Assembly (NCBI RefSeq): GCF_020521235.1
Contig: NZ_BLAY01000004.1
Coordinates: 31,224-95,223, forward strand
DNA length: 64,000 nucleotides
Reading direction: 5' to 3'
From: Microseira wollei NIES-4236
GTDB lineage: Bacteria; Cyanobacteriota; Cyanobacteriia; Cyanobacteriales; Aerosakkonemataceae
The notes below the pieces were generated by a model. The model had not been told where the DNA came from. It saw nothing but the letters and a program-made list of their open reading frames with translations, and did no database searches. Positions within the stretch are counted from its first letter, which is position 1, and each line of letters begins with the position of its first letter. The position numbers and the translations under genes were made by a program. Of the stretch, positions 44,910 to 53,597 are shown piece by piece.

Positions 44910-45677
44910 ATGAGCCAAATCACCCCCCGTCGCATAGTTATCGGCGACGTACACGGTCACTATAAGGGTCTCATGACCTTGTTAGAAGCAATCGCCCCTG
45001 ACTCAGAAGAGCGAGTATATTTTTTGGGAGATTTAATTGACCGAGGTCCCCAAAGCGCTCAGGTTGTCAAGTTTGTCCAAGAAAGCTCCTATAACTGTCT
45101 GTTGGGTAACCACGAGCAAATGTTACTAGACAGCTTTATCAAGGGAAAAATTCAACATGCGGTTCTGCAAGCTTGGCTTTACAGCGGCGGACATGCAACG
45201 CTGGCGAGTTACCCCAAGGGTCGGATTCCCGTACACGATCTAGATTGGATGCAGACGCTACCCACCCATCTAGACTTAGGCGATGTTTGGTTAGTTCATG
45301 CAGGCGTCCATCCTGAAATACCCCTCGAAGAGCAAACCGCCGACCAATTCTGTTGGATTCGCCACGAATTCCATAGCATGTCCCAACCCTACTTTGCCAA
45401 CAAACTGATCATCACAGGTCATACGATCACCTTTACCCTACCAGGCGTAGAACCCGGAAAAATCGCCGCTGGGTCGGGTTGGCTAGACATCGACACGGGA
45501 GCCTATCACCGCCGCAGTGGTTGGTTGACTGGATTAGATATCTCCAACGCCATTGTCTATCAAGTCAATGTTTTTGATAATTACGTCCGCACCCTGCCCC
45601 TGGAAAAGACTTTAACGCCAGTCCAGCCGCATCAGATACTCGCTCGTTTACAAAACGGGGTAATGGCTAATTGGTAA
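44910..45677 (+). CDS. Calcineurin-type metallophosphoesterase (PPP-like Ser/Thr phosphatase)
   Basis: A 255-residue phosphatase: GDVHGH (12-17), GDLIDRGP (40-47), GNHE (66-69) and later a GH with the metal histidine (ITGHT). This is the PrpA/ApaH-like bacterial PPP set, acting on phosphoproteins or dinucleotides. Its last codons (ATG GCT AAT TGG TAA) come from GGTAAT-type repeat sequence, so the C terminus MANW is repeat-derived. Confidence 0.9.
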   Translation: MSQITPRRIVIGDVHGHYKGLMTLLEAIAPDSEERVYFLGDLIDRGPQSAQVVKFVQESSYNCLLGNHEQMLLDSFIKGKIQHAVLQAWLYSGGHATLASYPKGRIPVHDLDWMQTLPTHLDLGDVWLVHAGVHPEIPLEEQTADQFCWIRHEFHSMSQPYFANKLIITGHTITFTLPGVEPGKIAAGSGWLDIDTGAYHRRSGWLTGLDISNAIVYQVNVFDNYVRTLPLEKTLTPVQPHQILARLQNGVMANW

Positions 45678-45709
45678 TGGGTCATGGGAATTGACCAAAA
45701 AAATGGGTT

Positions 45710-46180
45710 TCAAGCCCCGCCCTTATAGCGCGGCAATTGATGCTTGAGTATAACGCTTAAAAACTTCCATTTGTCCACCCACACAACTGGCAATTAGGAG
45801 GAGGACGACGTAATTATTTGCAGAACAAGTGCTATAATCCCATTCTGAAATTACGTTATCGCTACCGAATTTATCCTACCGAATCTCAAAAAATCGCACT
45901 GGCTAAACTGTTCGGGTGCGTTAGGTTCGTTTGGAACGATGGGTTAGCTTTTTGTAATTCAGCCTAGAGCAGAGGAGAAAAATATCTCGGAGAATCTGAA
46001 CTCCAAAAACGATTTATCACTCAAGCAAAGCAGACTGAAAACAGACAGTGGTTGTCAGAAGTTTCTAATATCTCCTGGCAGCAATCTATCCGATATCTAG
46101 GACAGGCGTACAAAAATTTTTTCAATCTTGTACGGGCAAACGAAAAGGAAAAAAGATTAAACCGCCTAAATTAAAACGAA
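45710..46180 (+). mobile_element. IS200/IS605 left end and 5' relic of tnpB
   Basis: A left-end-like hairpin (AGCCCCGCCCTTATAGCGCGGC, 45714-45735 region) is followed 100 bp later by TATAAT and then KLRYRYRIYPTESQKIALAKLFGCVRFVWNDGLA, the conserved TnpB N terminus, from about 45845. An in-frame TAG follows, then GEKYLGESELQKRFI and WQQSIRYLGQAYKNFF to a stop near 46174. The catalytic domain is absent. Confidence 0.8.
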
Positions 46181-46420
46181 TAAAATAAACTCAATATGCC
46201 AGGTTTAGAACGGAGGACTCCTGCTTGCATATAGCGTTTTTTCCAGTCACTTATTGAGCTACTTGCTACCCCCAACAAGGAAGCAATCGCTCGATAAGCC
46301 CATCCTTGCAAGGATAATTTTACTGCCAATGCCTTTTTTAATTCTCTGGGGTCTGGATTAGTCTTAATCCATTCATCTAACTTTACGTTGGATTTTTCAA
46401 TGTTTTCAATCGATTCATGC
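46171..46420 (-). pseudogene. IS630-type OrfA helix-turn-helix relic
   Basis: On the minus strand SNVKLDEWIKTNPDPRELKKALAVKL and LQGWAYRAIASLLGVASSSISDWKKRY match the N-terminal helix-turn-helix part of IS630-family transposases (LQGWxYxxI..L.V..S.IS.WK). No start codon and no DDE domain are present. It meets the tnpB relic head to tail at about 46175. Confidence 0.7.
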
Positions 46421-46497
46421 CTTGGAAATTCAGGGGATTAAACAAGTTTATAATTTGACCTCTGAGCGGACTCCTTAGCTTATAGCCGCTAAAAAGC

Positions 46498-46532
46498 TAA
46501 ACCTCTACTAGGTATTTCCTGGTAGAGGTTTA
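46498..46532 (-). terminator. Terminator of radC
   Basis: TAAACCTCTACTAGG and CCTGGTAGAGGTTTA form a 15-bp stem with one mismatch and a 5-nt loop, 12 bp after the radC stop; on the minus strand it is followed by GCTTTTT. Confidence 0.75.
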
Positions 46533-46544
46533 GTGTTTAATTGC

Positions 46545-47276
46545 TCAATCACCCTGCGGGTATTCATCCCACAACGCGGTAGTCTGACGCAAACTATTGT
46601 GGTCGCCGTTGCCCAAAATCAGGTGATCCAGTAGGGGAATGTTGAGGATTTGAGCGGCTGCTAACAACTGGCGCGTCAGTTGGATATCTTCATTAGAAGG
46701 TTCCACGCTCCCAGAAGGGTGATTGTGGGCTACGATCAGTCGCGTTGCACCCTGACGAATCACTTCGCGGAAAATCTCGCGAGGATGAGCTAAGGTTTCG
46801 GTTGCGGTGCCGATGGTAATCACCTGGGTGCCGAGTAAGCGATTTTTGACATCCAACAGCAGCACCCCAAAACGTTCTTGCGCTTGCCACATCAGGTCTT
46901 GACTGAGGGCGGCGGCGGCGGCGGCGGGGCTTTCAATCGGAGAACGATCCAGGGGGCGAGATTGAAAAGATCGCTTACCCAACTCAATGGCTGCCAGAAT
47001 CGTTGTCGCCTTGGCAGGACCAATGCCGGGGATTTGCATTAATTCTTGAGCGCTGATATCCCGCAAAACCGAGAGCGGATCGCGCCCGTGTTGGCTTAAT
47101 TGCTGCAAGATATATTGTCCCAAACCGATGGCGGAGAGTTTGCCTTGCCCTTGACCCGTGCCGAGTAAAATTGCAATCAGTTCGGCAGTGGCTAGAATTT
47201 GGGGGCCGTGTGCCAGCAAGCGCTCGCGGGGGCGTTCGCCCTTGGGTATATCTGCAACTCTCAGGCAATAGGTCAT
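46545..47276 (-). CDS. radC: RadC family JAB-domain protein
   Basis: A 243-residue protein. A helix-hairpin-helix part ([21 protein letters not shown]) is followed by the RadC/JAMM domain with [14 protein letters not shown], which contains the zinc ligands. RadC is named after a repair phenotype, but its biochemical role is not settled. The ATG at 47276 ([11 protein letters not shown]) is preferred to the earlier one at 47297. A GGC run at 46909-46926 codes for an alanine tract (AAAAA). Confidence 0.92.
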   Translation of the reverse strand: MTYCLRVADIPKGERPRERLLAHGPQILATAELIAILLGTGQGQGKLSAIGLGQYILQQLSQHGRDPLSVLRDISAQELMQIPGIGPAKATTILAAIELGKRSFQSRPLDRSPIESPAAAAAALSQDLMWQAQERFGVLLLDVKNRLLGTQVITIGTATETLAHPREIFREVIRQGATRLIVAHNHPSGSVEPSNEDIQLTRQLLAAAQILNIPLLDHLILGNGDHNSLRQTTALWDEYPQGD

Positions 47277-47297
47277 AGAGACAACTAGGAAGATCAA

Positions 47298-47534
47298 CGA
47301 TAAGGATTTAGGTTCAGTTATCCCCTCAAAGGCTGCAAAAATAACAGATATCCCATCGAAAAAAAGGTTTTGGGGCGTAAATGAGGGAGATAAACAAGAT
47401 TAGGGAGAAAAGGACGCTAAAGACTTTCACTGCATCGCCGCCTCTCCCTTTTTCCGCGTCATCCCCACCATCCCCATCGTTCTGTTTCCCAGACTAAGCC
47501 ATAAGGTAGCAGCCGCCGATCGAGGTTGAGCTTT
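47298..47534. promoter_or_regulatory. Divergent upstream region of radC and the ATPase gene
   Basis: 237 bp between divergent genes. No clear promoter hexamers. A low-complexity GGGAGA-rich stretch (47384-47412) and its CTCTCCC partner (47439-47450) could pair. Confidence 0.35.
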
Positions 47535-50453
47535 ATGATTGATGTTTGTAGGCGTTATCACATTCCCGTGACCTCCAAAGTTCCTTCTATCTCTTCCTCA
47601 GAATCGGCACAAGCTTGGCACACCCTGGAAATTGATAAGACGCTCAGAGTCCTTGGTAGCGATCGCGATGCGGGCTTGACATCTCAAAATGTGTCAGAAC
47701 GCTTGCAACGCTATGGCCCCAATGAACTAACTGAAACGGGCGGTCGCAGCGGCTGGGTCATCTTCCTCGATCAGTTCAAAAACATTATGTTATTGATGCT
47801 GATCGGCGTGGCTATTGTTTCCGGCGTTCTCGATTTGTTAAAGCTACAGTCCGGCAATGCCGAAGGTGAGGTTCCCTTCAAAGATACGATCGCAATTATG
47901 GCGATCGTCATTCTCAATGGCGTCTTGGGCTACCTCCAGGAAAGTCGAGCCGAAAAAGCCCTCGCCGCCCTGAAGCGGCTTTCCTCCCCCAAGGTGCGCG
48001 TAATTCGCGATGGCAGAATTATTGAAGTCAACGCCAAAGAACTTGTCCCCGGAGATGTTATGCTCCTGGAAGCCGGCGTGCAAGTGGCGGCAGACGGACG
48101 TCTTGTCGAACAAGCAAATCTCCAGATCCGCGAAGCGGCACTCACTGGAGAAGCCGAGGCGGTTTCCAAGCAAGCTGATGTGCAACTGGGTGAAGACATA
48201 GCCTTGGGCGATCGCACCAATATGGTCTTCCAAGGCACCGAAGTTGTCTTTGGACGCGGCAAGGTGGTCGTTACCGGCACCGGAATGCAAACCGAATTGG
48301 GCAAAATTGCCTCCCTGTTGCAATCTGTTGAATCCGAACCTACCCCATTGCAACAGCGGATGGGTCAACTCGGTAACGTCCTGGTCAGCGGCTCTTTAGT
48401 GCTAGTGGCTTTAGTCGTTGGCGGCGGCTTGATTCACACCGGCATCAACACCGGGTGGCAGCCAAACCAACTGTTTAACACGTTTGTAGACTTAATCGAA
48501 GTTTCTCTCTCTATGGCGGTGGCTGTCGTTCCAGAAGGCTTACCAGCAGTAATTACCGTTACCCTGGCTCTGGGGACTCAGCGCATGGTGCGCCGCCACG
48601 CCCTGATTCGCAAGCTTCCCGCTGTGGAAACCTTGGGTTCGGTGACGACGATTTGTTCGGATAAAACCGGCACCCTCACCCAAAATAAAATGGTGGTGCA
48701 GAAAGTCGCCACGACGGAAAAAACCTTCGGTGTCACGGGCGAAGGCTACATCCCAAGGGGAGAATTTTATCTGGAATCCCAGTCAGAAGCTGCTTCCTCG
48801 CCATCGATTGCACTAGACGAGTATCCAGAACTGCAAATGCTGCTGGCAGCTTGCGTACTGTGCAACGATGCCGTGTTGCAGTGCGAAGCCCAAAACGCTC
48901 CCGGACAGTCTGGCGGCAATTGGACGATTTTGGGAGACCCGACAGAAGGTGCCTTGCTGTCTTTAGCAGGTAAAGGCGGCGTGCAAAAACAAGCAATGGA
49001 CGCCGGATTGCCGAGGGTGGCAGAAATTCCTTTTTCCTCAGAACGCAAGCGCATGTCGGTAATTGTGCGCGGTTCCCAGGGCAATAACCCCCTCTATTTG
49101 ATGTTTACTAAAGGTTCTCCAGAACTGATTTTAGAGCGTTGCACTACTTATCAAAGCGGCGATCGCGCAGTTGTACTCACACCCCAACACCGCAGCCAGA
49201 TTCTAGAGCAAAATAACTATATGGCTAGTCAGGGGCTGCGGGTACTGGGCTTTGCGTTCAAAAACCTCGATGCCGAACCGCCGAAACAGCCAGATGAACA
49301 GATCGAACACGAATTGGTCTGGCTGGGGTTAGTGGGAATGCTCGATGCGCCCCGCCCCGAAGTGCGCGAGGCGGTAGCCAAGTGCAGACAGGCAGGCATT
49401 CGCCCGGTGATGATTACCGGCGACCACCAACTAACTGCTCGCGCGATCGCTTACGATTTGGGCATTGCCTCCCAAGGCGATCGCGTCCTCACGGGAACTG
49501 AATTGCAAAAACTCTCCCAAGAAGATCTGAAGCAGGAAGTAGACCAGGTATCAATTTACGCCCGCGTTTCCCCAGAACACAAACTGCGAATTGTCCAAGC
49601 CCTCCAAAGTCGCGGTAAATTTGTTGCCATGACCGGCGATGGCGTTAACGATGCCCCCGCGCTCAAACAAGCCGATATCGGCATCGCAATGGGCATCACC
49701 GGCACCGATGTCAGCAAAGAAGCCAGCGATATGGTATTGCTCGACGATAACTTTGCTACCATCGTTGCCGCTACGGAAGAAGGACGTGTAGTTTATACCA
49801 ACATTCGCAGGTTTATTAAGTATATTCTCGGAAGTAACATCGGCGAAGTTTTGACGATTGCCGCCGCGCCGCTGTTAGGTTTGGGAGGCGTTCCGCTTTC
49901 GCCTTTGCAAATTCTGTGGATGAACTTGGTTACAGATGGGGTGCCCGCGTTAGCCTTGGCGGTAGAACCAGCAGAACCCAACGTGATGAAGCGTCCGCCC
50001 TTTAGCCCGCGCGAAAGTATTTTTGCAAGGGGTTTGGGGTCTTACATGCTCAGAATTGGGATTATTTTTGCGATTCTGACGATTATCCTGATGGCATGGG
50101 CTTACAATCACACCCACAGCGTCACCGGGGCAAATCTCAGTCCGGATCGATGGAAAACGATGGTGTTCACGACGCTTTGTTTGGCGCAAATGGGACACGC
50201 GATCGCAATTCGTTCCAACACCCAGCTGACGATAGAAATCAACCCCTTTACCAATATCTTTGTCTGGGCTGCGGTACTCGTAACCACTGCTTTGCAGCTG
50301 GCGTTAGTTTACGTTCCACCCCTGCAAGCGTTCTTCGGCACCCAGGCAATTTCTCTGCTAGAACTGAGCATCTGTCTGGGATTTAGCGCCTTGATGTTTG
50401 TCTGGATCGAGATGGAAAAACTGTTTATTCGCTGGTACAAAAAGCGCCGCTAA
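47535..50453 (+). CDS. P-type cation-transporting ATPase, Ca2+-ATPase (PacL) type
   Basis: A 972-residue P2-type ATPase. The actuator TGE (204-206), PEGLPA in M4 (333 on), the phosphorylation site D376-KTGTLT, and the hinge [10 protein letters not shown] (700 on) are intact. M6 [16 protein letters not shown] resembles the SERCA/PacL calcium site, with the N and D in place. It should pump Ca2+ (or Mn2+) out of the cytoplasm. Ten hydrophobic segments are visible. The ATG at 47535 is chosen over the TTG at 47526. The stop codon lies within the first CGCTAAT heptamer of a downstream array. Confidence 0.95.
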   Translation: MIDVCRRYHIPVTSKVPSISSSESAQAWHTLEIDKTLRVLGSDRDAGLTSQNVSERLQRYGPNELTETGGRSGWVIFLDQFKNIMLLMLIGVAIVSGVLDLLKLQSGNAEGEVPFKDTIAIMAIVILNGVLGYLQESRAEKALAALKRLSSPKVRVIRDGRIIEVNAKELVPGDVMLLEAGVQVAADGRLVEQANLQIREAALTGEAEAVSKQADVQLGEDIALGDRTNMVFQGTEVVFGRGKVVVTGTGMQTELGKIASLLQSVESEPTPLQQRMGQLGNVLVSGSLVLVALVVGGGLIHTGINTGWQPNQLFNTFVDLIEVSLSMAVAVVPEGLPAVITVTLALGTQRMVRRHALIRKLPAVETLGSVTTICSDKTGTLTQNKMVVQKVATTEKTFGVTGEGYIPRGEFYLESQSEAASSPSIALDEYPELQMLLAACVLCNDAVLQCEAQNAPGQSGGNWTILGDPTEGALLSLAGKGGVQKQAMDAGLPRVAEIPFSSERKRMSVIVRGSQGNNPLYLMFTKGSPELILERCTTYQSGDRAVVLTPQHRSQILEQNNYMASQGLRVLGFAFKNLDAEPPKQPDEQIEHELVWLGLVGMLDAPRPEVREAVAKCRQAGIRPVMITGDHQLTARAIAYDLGIASQGDRVLTGTELQKLSQEDLKQEVDQVSIYARVSPEHKLRIVQALQSRGKFVAMTGDGVNDAPALKQADIGIAMGITGTDVSKEASDMVLLDDNFATIVAATEEGRVVYTNIRRFIKYILGSNIGEVLTIAAAPLLGLGGVPLSPLQILWMNLVTDGVPALALAVEPAEPNVMKRPPFSPRESIFARGLGSYMLRIGIIFAILTIILMAWAYNHTHSVTGANLSPDRWKTMVFTTLCLAQMGHAIAIRSNTQLTIEINPFTNIFVWAAVLVTTALQLALVYVPPLQAFFGTQAISLLELSICLGFSALMFVWIEMEKLFIRWYKKRR

Positions 50454-50543
50454 TCGCTAATGGCTAATCGCTAATCGCTAATAGTAAAAAATCAATTAGC
50501 AATTAGCAATTAGCAATTAGCAATTAGCAATTAGCAATTGGCA
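50448..50543 (+). repeat. (CGCTAAT)5 and (CAATTAG)6 arrays joining two genes
   Basis: CGCTAAT units at 50448-50482 (the first supplies the ATPase stop TAA) are followed by CAATTAG units at 50493-50534, CAATTGG and CA, ending at the recF ATG at 50544. Confidence 0.95.
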
Positions 50544-51692
50544 ATGTATCTCAAAACCTTACATCTGCGACAGTTCCGCAACTACCAAGAGACTATGGTT
50601 GAGTTGTGCGCCCCCAAAACAATTTTGGTGGGGAATAATGCTCAAGGGAAATCTAATTTACTCGAGGCGGTGGAGTTGCTGGCGACCCTGCGGAGTCATC
50701 GAGCATCGCGCGATCGCGATTTAGTCCAAGAAGGCGCTGCTGAAGGTAAAATTACTGCTACCATAGAGCGACAAAGCGGCTCGGTTGACCTCGCTTTAAC
50801 CCTGCGGCGCAACGGACGCCGTACCGTTACCCTCAACCACCAGTCTCTGCGGCGTCAGATGGAATTCTTAGGCACGCTCAATGCCGTGCAGTTTTCTAGT
50901 TTAGATCTAGACTTGGTAAGGGGTGGCCCAGAGCAGCGGCGTAATTGGCTCGATACGCTGTTAATTCAGCTAGAACCCTTTTACGCCCACATTTTACAGC
51001 AGTACAACAAAATTCTGCGTCAGCGCAACGCCCTTTTAAAGCAGGGGAGCAGAGGAGTGGAGGAGCAGGGGAGCGGGGGAGATGCAATTCTTGAGTCACA
51101 ATTAGCGCTGTGGGATGCTCAATTAGTGACAGCTGGAACCCGCGTCATCAGGCGTCGCTCCCGAGCGTTGCAGCGTTTGGCTCCCTTAGCTGAATTTTGG
51201 CATCGAGCCATTAGCGGTAGCAAGGAGGTACTGGAAATAAAATATGCCCCTAACGTCGCACTGGAACAGGACGATCCAGAATTGATCAAGCTGGCTTTTT
51301 TTCAAAAGATTCAGCAGCGTGGTAGCTTAGAACAACACCACGGAACTACCCTGGTTGGCCCCCACCGCGATGAAGTTGAGTTTACAATCAATCAAACACC
51401 CGCAAGAGCTTACGGCTCTCAGGGACAGCAGCGAACATTAGTATTGGCACTCAAGCTAGCAGAGCTAAAACTGATTGAAGAAGTCGTCGGCGAACCGCCG
51501 CTTTTACTTCTCGATGATGTTTTAGCCGAACTAGACCCCAACCGTCAAAATCAACTGCTAGAGGCCATTCAAGAGCGGTTTCAAACTCTAATTACTACCA
51601 CCCACCTCAGCGCTTTTGATCGCTCCTGGCTCAACTCATCCCAAATTCTCTGCGTTCAAGCAGGACATCTATACCCTCAGTCTCCAGCGTGA
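50544..51692 (+). CDS. recF: DNA replication and repair protein RecF
   Basis: SMC-like ATPase that loads RecA at single-strand gaps. The start [15 protein letters not shown] is the usual one; Walker [10 protein letters not shown] (about 30-38), the ABC signature region GSQGQQRT and Walker [14 protein letters not shown] are present in 382 residues. A short Gly/Glu-rich stretch ([10 protein letters not shown], from a GGAGCAG-type purine repeat at 51044-51080) is inserted in the arm, a repeat-derived insert. The start codon directly follows the heptamer array, so no ribosome site is present. Confidence 0.96.
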   Translation: MYLKTLHLRQFRNYQETMVELCAPKTILVGNNAQGKSNLLEAVELLATLRSHRASRDRDLVQEGAAEGKITATIERQSGSVDLALTLRRNGRRTVTLNHQSLRRQMEFLGTLNAVQFSSLDLDLVRGGPEQRRNWLDTLLIQLEPFYAHILQQYNKILRQRNALLKQGSRGVEEQGSGGDAILESQLALWDAQLVTAGTRVIRRRSRALQRLAPLAEFWHRAISGSKEVLEIKYAPNVALEQDDPELIKLAFFQKIQQRGSLEQHHGTTLVGPHRDEVEFTINQTPARAYGSQGQQRTLVLALKLAELKLIEEVVGEPPLLLLDDVLAELDPNRQNQLLEAIQERFQTLITTTHLSAFDRSWLNSSQILCVQAGHLYPQSPA

Positions 51693-51964
51693 TTTTCTGC
51701 TATTTTTCTGGAATCAAGAGTTGCCAAAATGTAGATCGATTATTGACTCGGTACAGCTAGCATTTACCACCTCTGGTTGCTTTTCACCAATAAGGGCGAA
51801 TTTACTTGACAAAACTCATAACTTTCTCAATCTTCCCGATCGACCTGTAGAAGCTTTGTATAAATTAGTAGTTAAGCCAATTGGCTTACATAGTCTAAAA
51901 ATAGTAATTTTAGCTGGGAATTCTAGTTGTACGTAAATTTTAATGGGAAGGGTTATCAAGACAA
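51693..51964. other. 272-bp gap
   Basis: A 106-codon frame (51616-51936) overlaps the end of recF in another frame and has no recognisable features. GGAAGGG at about 51946 may be the ribosome site of the next gene. Confidence 0.5.
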
Positions 51965-52366
51965 ATGTATAAAGTTATGGATCGGAAAGAAATTGCGGCA
52001 CTGGGTGCTTCTTTGCGCCCCATCGATCAGAACCTATTGAAGAAAGATGCCAACATCGAACGCCTTTGGTATCAAGGTGAAGAATCTTATTTTGACATAA
52101 TTTTGAAAATCCAAAATCATGAAATTATTTGGTTTGAGTTTACTTTGCGAGGACAAGTGCTTGTTTGGGATAAACAAAATCCCGTGATGCAAACCGGCAC
52201 AACTAATGAATTAGGGACGGGCGATCTGGGCTACTATGCTGCTAGTAAACTGATTAAACTGGATAGAAAAAACGACCAAGGTTTCATTAAATTAGCTCAT
52301 TCAATTCTGCAAACTCGCTCGGGTGAAGATATTTTCGCTCGGGTACTGACACTGTTTAAAGATTAG
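51965..52366 (+). CDS. Unknown protein, 133 residues
   Basis: No family recognised. The protein is soluble and mixed alpha/beta: LRPIDQNLLKKDANIERLWYQG, then FDIILKIQNHEIIWFEFTLRGQVLVWDK (strand-rich) and a C-terminal FIKLAHSILQTRSGEDIFARVL helix. GGAAGGG lies 12 bp upstream of the first ATG; a second ATG at 51977 is also possible. The end overlaps the WD40 relic on the other strand by 4 bp. Confidence 0.6.
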   Translation: MYKVMDRKEIAALGASLRPIDQNLLKKDANIERLWYQGEESYFDIILKIQNHEIIWFEFTLRGQVLVWDKQNPVMQTGTTNELGTGDLGYYAASKLIKLDRKNDQGFIKLAHSILQTRSGEDIFARVLTLFKD

Positions 52367-52600
52367 AGACGATTCAGAACATATCTTTGACAAGTATCTC
52401 TAGCTGCTTTTTGCACTGATGTTTTTGGTGGATTTGTCAAGACAGGGTGATACTGCAAGCGCCTGCAAGCAATTTGCAGCCAGTTTTGCTGCTGACTCTG
52501 CAAGTCCCACAACTTTACCTTGCCGTCATCGCCACCAGTAACAAGTATAGTGCGCTCGCGACTCACTGCGATCGCGTAGGTATCAATCCAGAAGAATAAG
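52363..52600 (-). pseudogene. WD40-repeat protein C-terminal relic
   Basis: ERTILVTGGDDGKVKLWDLQ is the end of a WD40 blade, followed by the C-terminal tail WLQIACRRLQYHPVL and TSVQKAARDTCQRYV that closes large cyanobacterial WD40 proteins. The preceding DTYAIAVS can be read to about 52600, then homology ends. Upstream blades are missing. Confidence 0.75.
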
Positions 52601-52767
52601 GTGATGGAAGTTTCAACGGAATGGTAATAATTTTCAACCCGTTAAAACGGGTTTTAGCTTTTAGCTTTAACTTTAGTTAAAGGCATTTATACAAGAGGTA
52701 TATTAAGCATTAATTATACGCATAATTGTAACAATAATAGCATCAGAAAATATAAAAATATTAACTT

Positions 52768-53316
52768 ATGAACTTCTGGAATAACCCGGACTTTTCAAAG
52801 TGTGATTGGAAACACGTCGATGTAATTGATATTGCTGATGGCGACCCAGATGCGCCACTGCACACCTGTGAAGCTTGTGGCAGGGAAGATGTACGGTATG
52901 TCCACCAGCTAGAGCATGAACTGTGGCATGAAGTTATAGAAGTGGGTTGCATTTGTGCGGGTAAACTAACGGGTGACATAGAACAAGCCAAGCGACTGGA
53001 AAAACAAGCCAGGAACAGAACCAGTCGCCCCTCTCGCTGGCTGGAACGTATCTGGAAAGTATCGCGCCAAGGTAACCACTATTTAAAGTTTCGACACCAA
53101 GGCGTGAGATATCACATAGTTATTTTTAAATCCAAGTACGGACAGTGGAACTTTAGGGCAACGGTGGAAGAACCTACATATCAACTAGAAGACCCCAGCC
53201 CGTTCGCCCCAGTTAATCCATTACAGGCTTATTTTAAAACGACTGAATATCAAGGTTCTGTGTGGCATAAAACACAAACTGATGCTAAACTTGCCGCGTT
53301 TGACGCTCTCTTTTAA
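52768..53316 (+). CDS. Unknown protein with Cys/His zinc-binding-like motif
   Basis: A 182-residue protein. The N-terminal half has CEACGREDVRYVHQLEHELWHEVIEVGCICAGKL: two C-x2-C-like pairs with histidines between, a plausible zinc site. A basic stretch (KRLEKQARNRTSRPSRWLERIWK) and a C-terminal beta-rich part (NHYLKFRHQGVRYHIVIFK, WNFRATVEE) follow. Similar layouts occur in proteins of phage or accessory origin, but no function is known to me. It lies between two WD40 relics, which suggests insertion. Confidence 0.6.
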   Translation: MNFWNNPDFSKCDWKHVDVIDIADGDPDAPLHTCEACGREDVRYVHQLEHELWHEVIEVGCICAGKLTGDIEQAKRLEKQARNRTSRPSRWLERIWKVSRQGNHYLKFRHQGVRYHIVIFKSKYGQWNFRATVEEPTYQLEDPSPFAPVNPLQAYFKTTEYQGSVWHKTQTDAKLAAFDALF

Positions 53317-53339
53317 ACCATTTTAGATTTTGACTACTG

Positions 53340-53412
53340 TAGAATCAGATATATTTTTTACAAGTATCTCTAGCTGCTTTTTGCACTGATGTTATTGGAT
53401 TTGTCAAGACAG
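53340..53412 (-). pseudogene. Second WD40 C-terminal relic
   Basis: The minus strand encodes HPVLTNP-like residues then TSVQKAARDTCKKYI and a stop, repeating the end of the relic at 52363-52600 (about 80% over 65 bp). Confidence 0.65.
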
Positions 53413-53597
53413 GGATGCGATCGCAAAGCGTCCCCATAGGGAAATCGCTTTGCGTCCTTGGGGAATCGACTTGCGATCGATGAAAGAAACACTCGCTTTA
53501 CGAGGTAGCAGCTTCTCTAGTATGGATCTATAAGCTTGTTACCCAGCGTTTGACGGCTTCCCGCCCTGGAAGGGTTTGGAAATAATGGAAGCGATCG
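53413..53597. repeat. HIP1-rich hairpin region
   Basis: CGCAAAGCG (about 53420) and CGCTTTGCG (about 53447) form a perfect 9-bp stem; TGCGATCG motifs flank it. No gene. Confidence 0.55.

Noticed and set aside
51616..51936. 106-codon frame overlapping the end of recF
   Set aside because: It overlaps recF in another frame, has no recognisable motif and no ribosome site.
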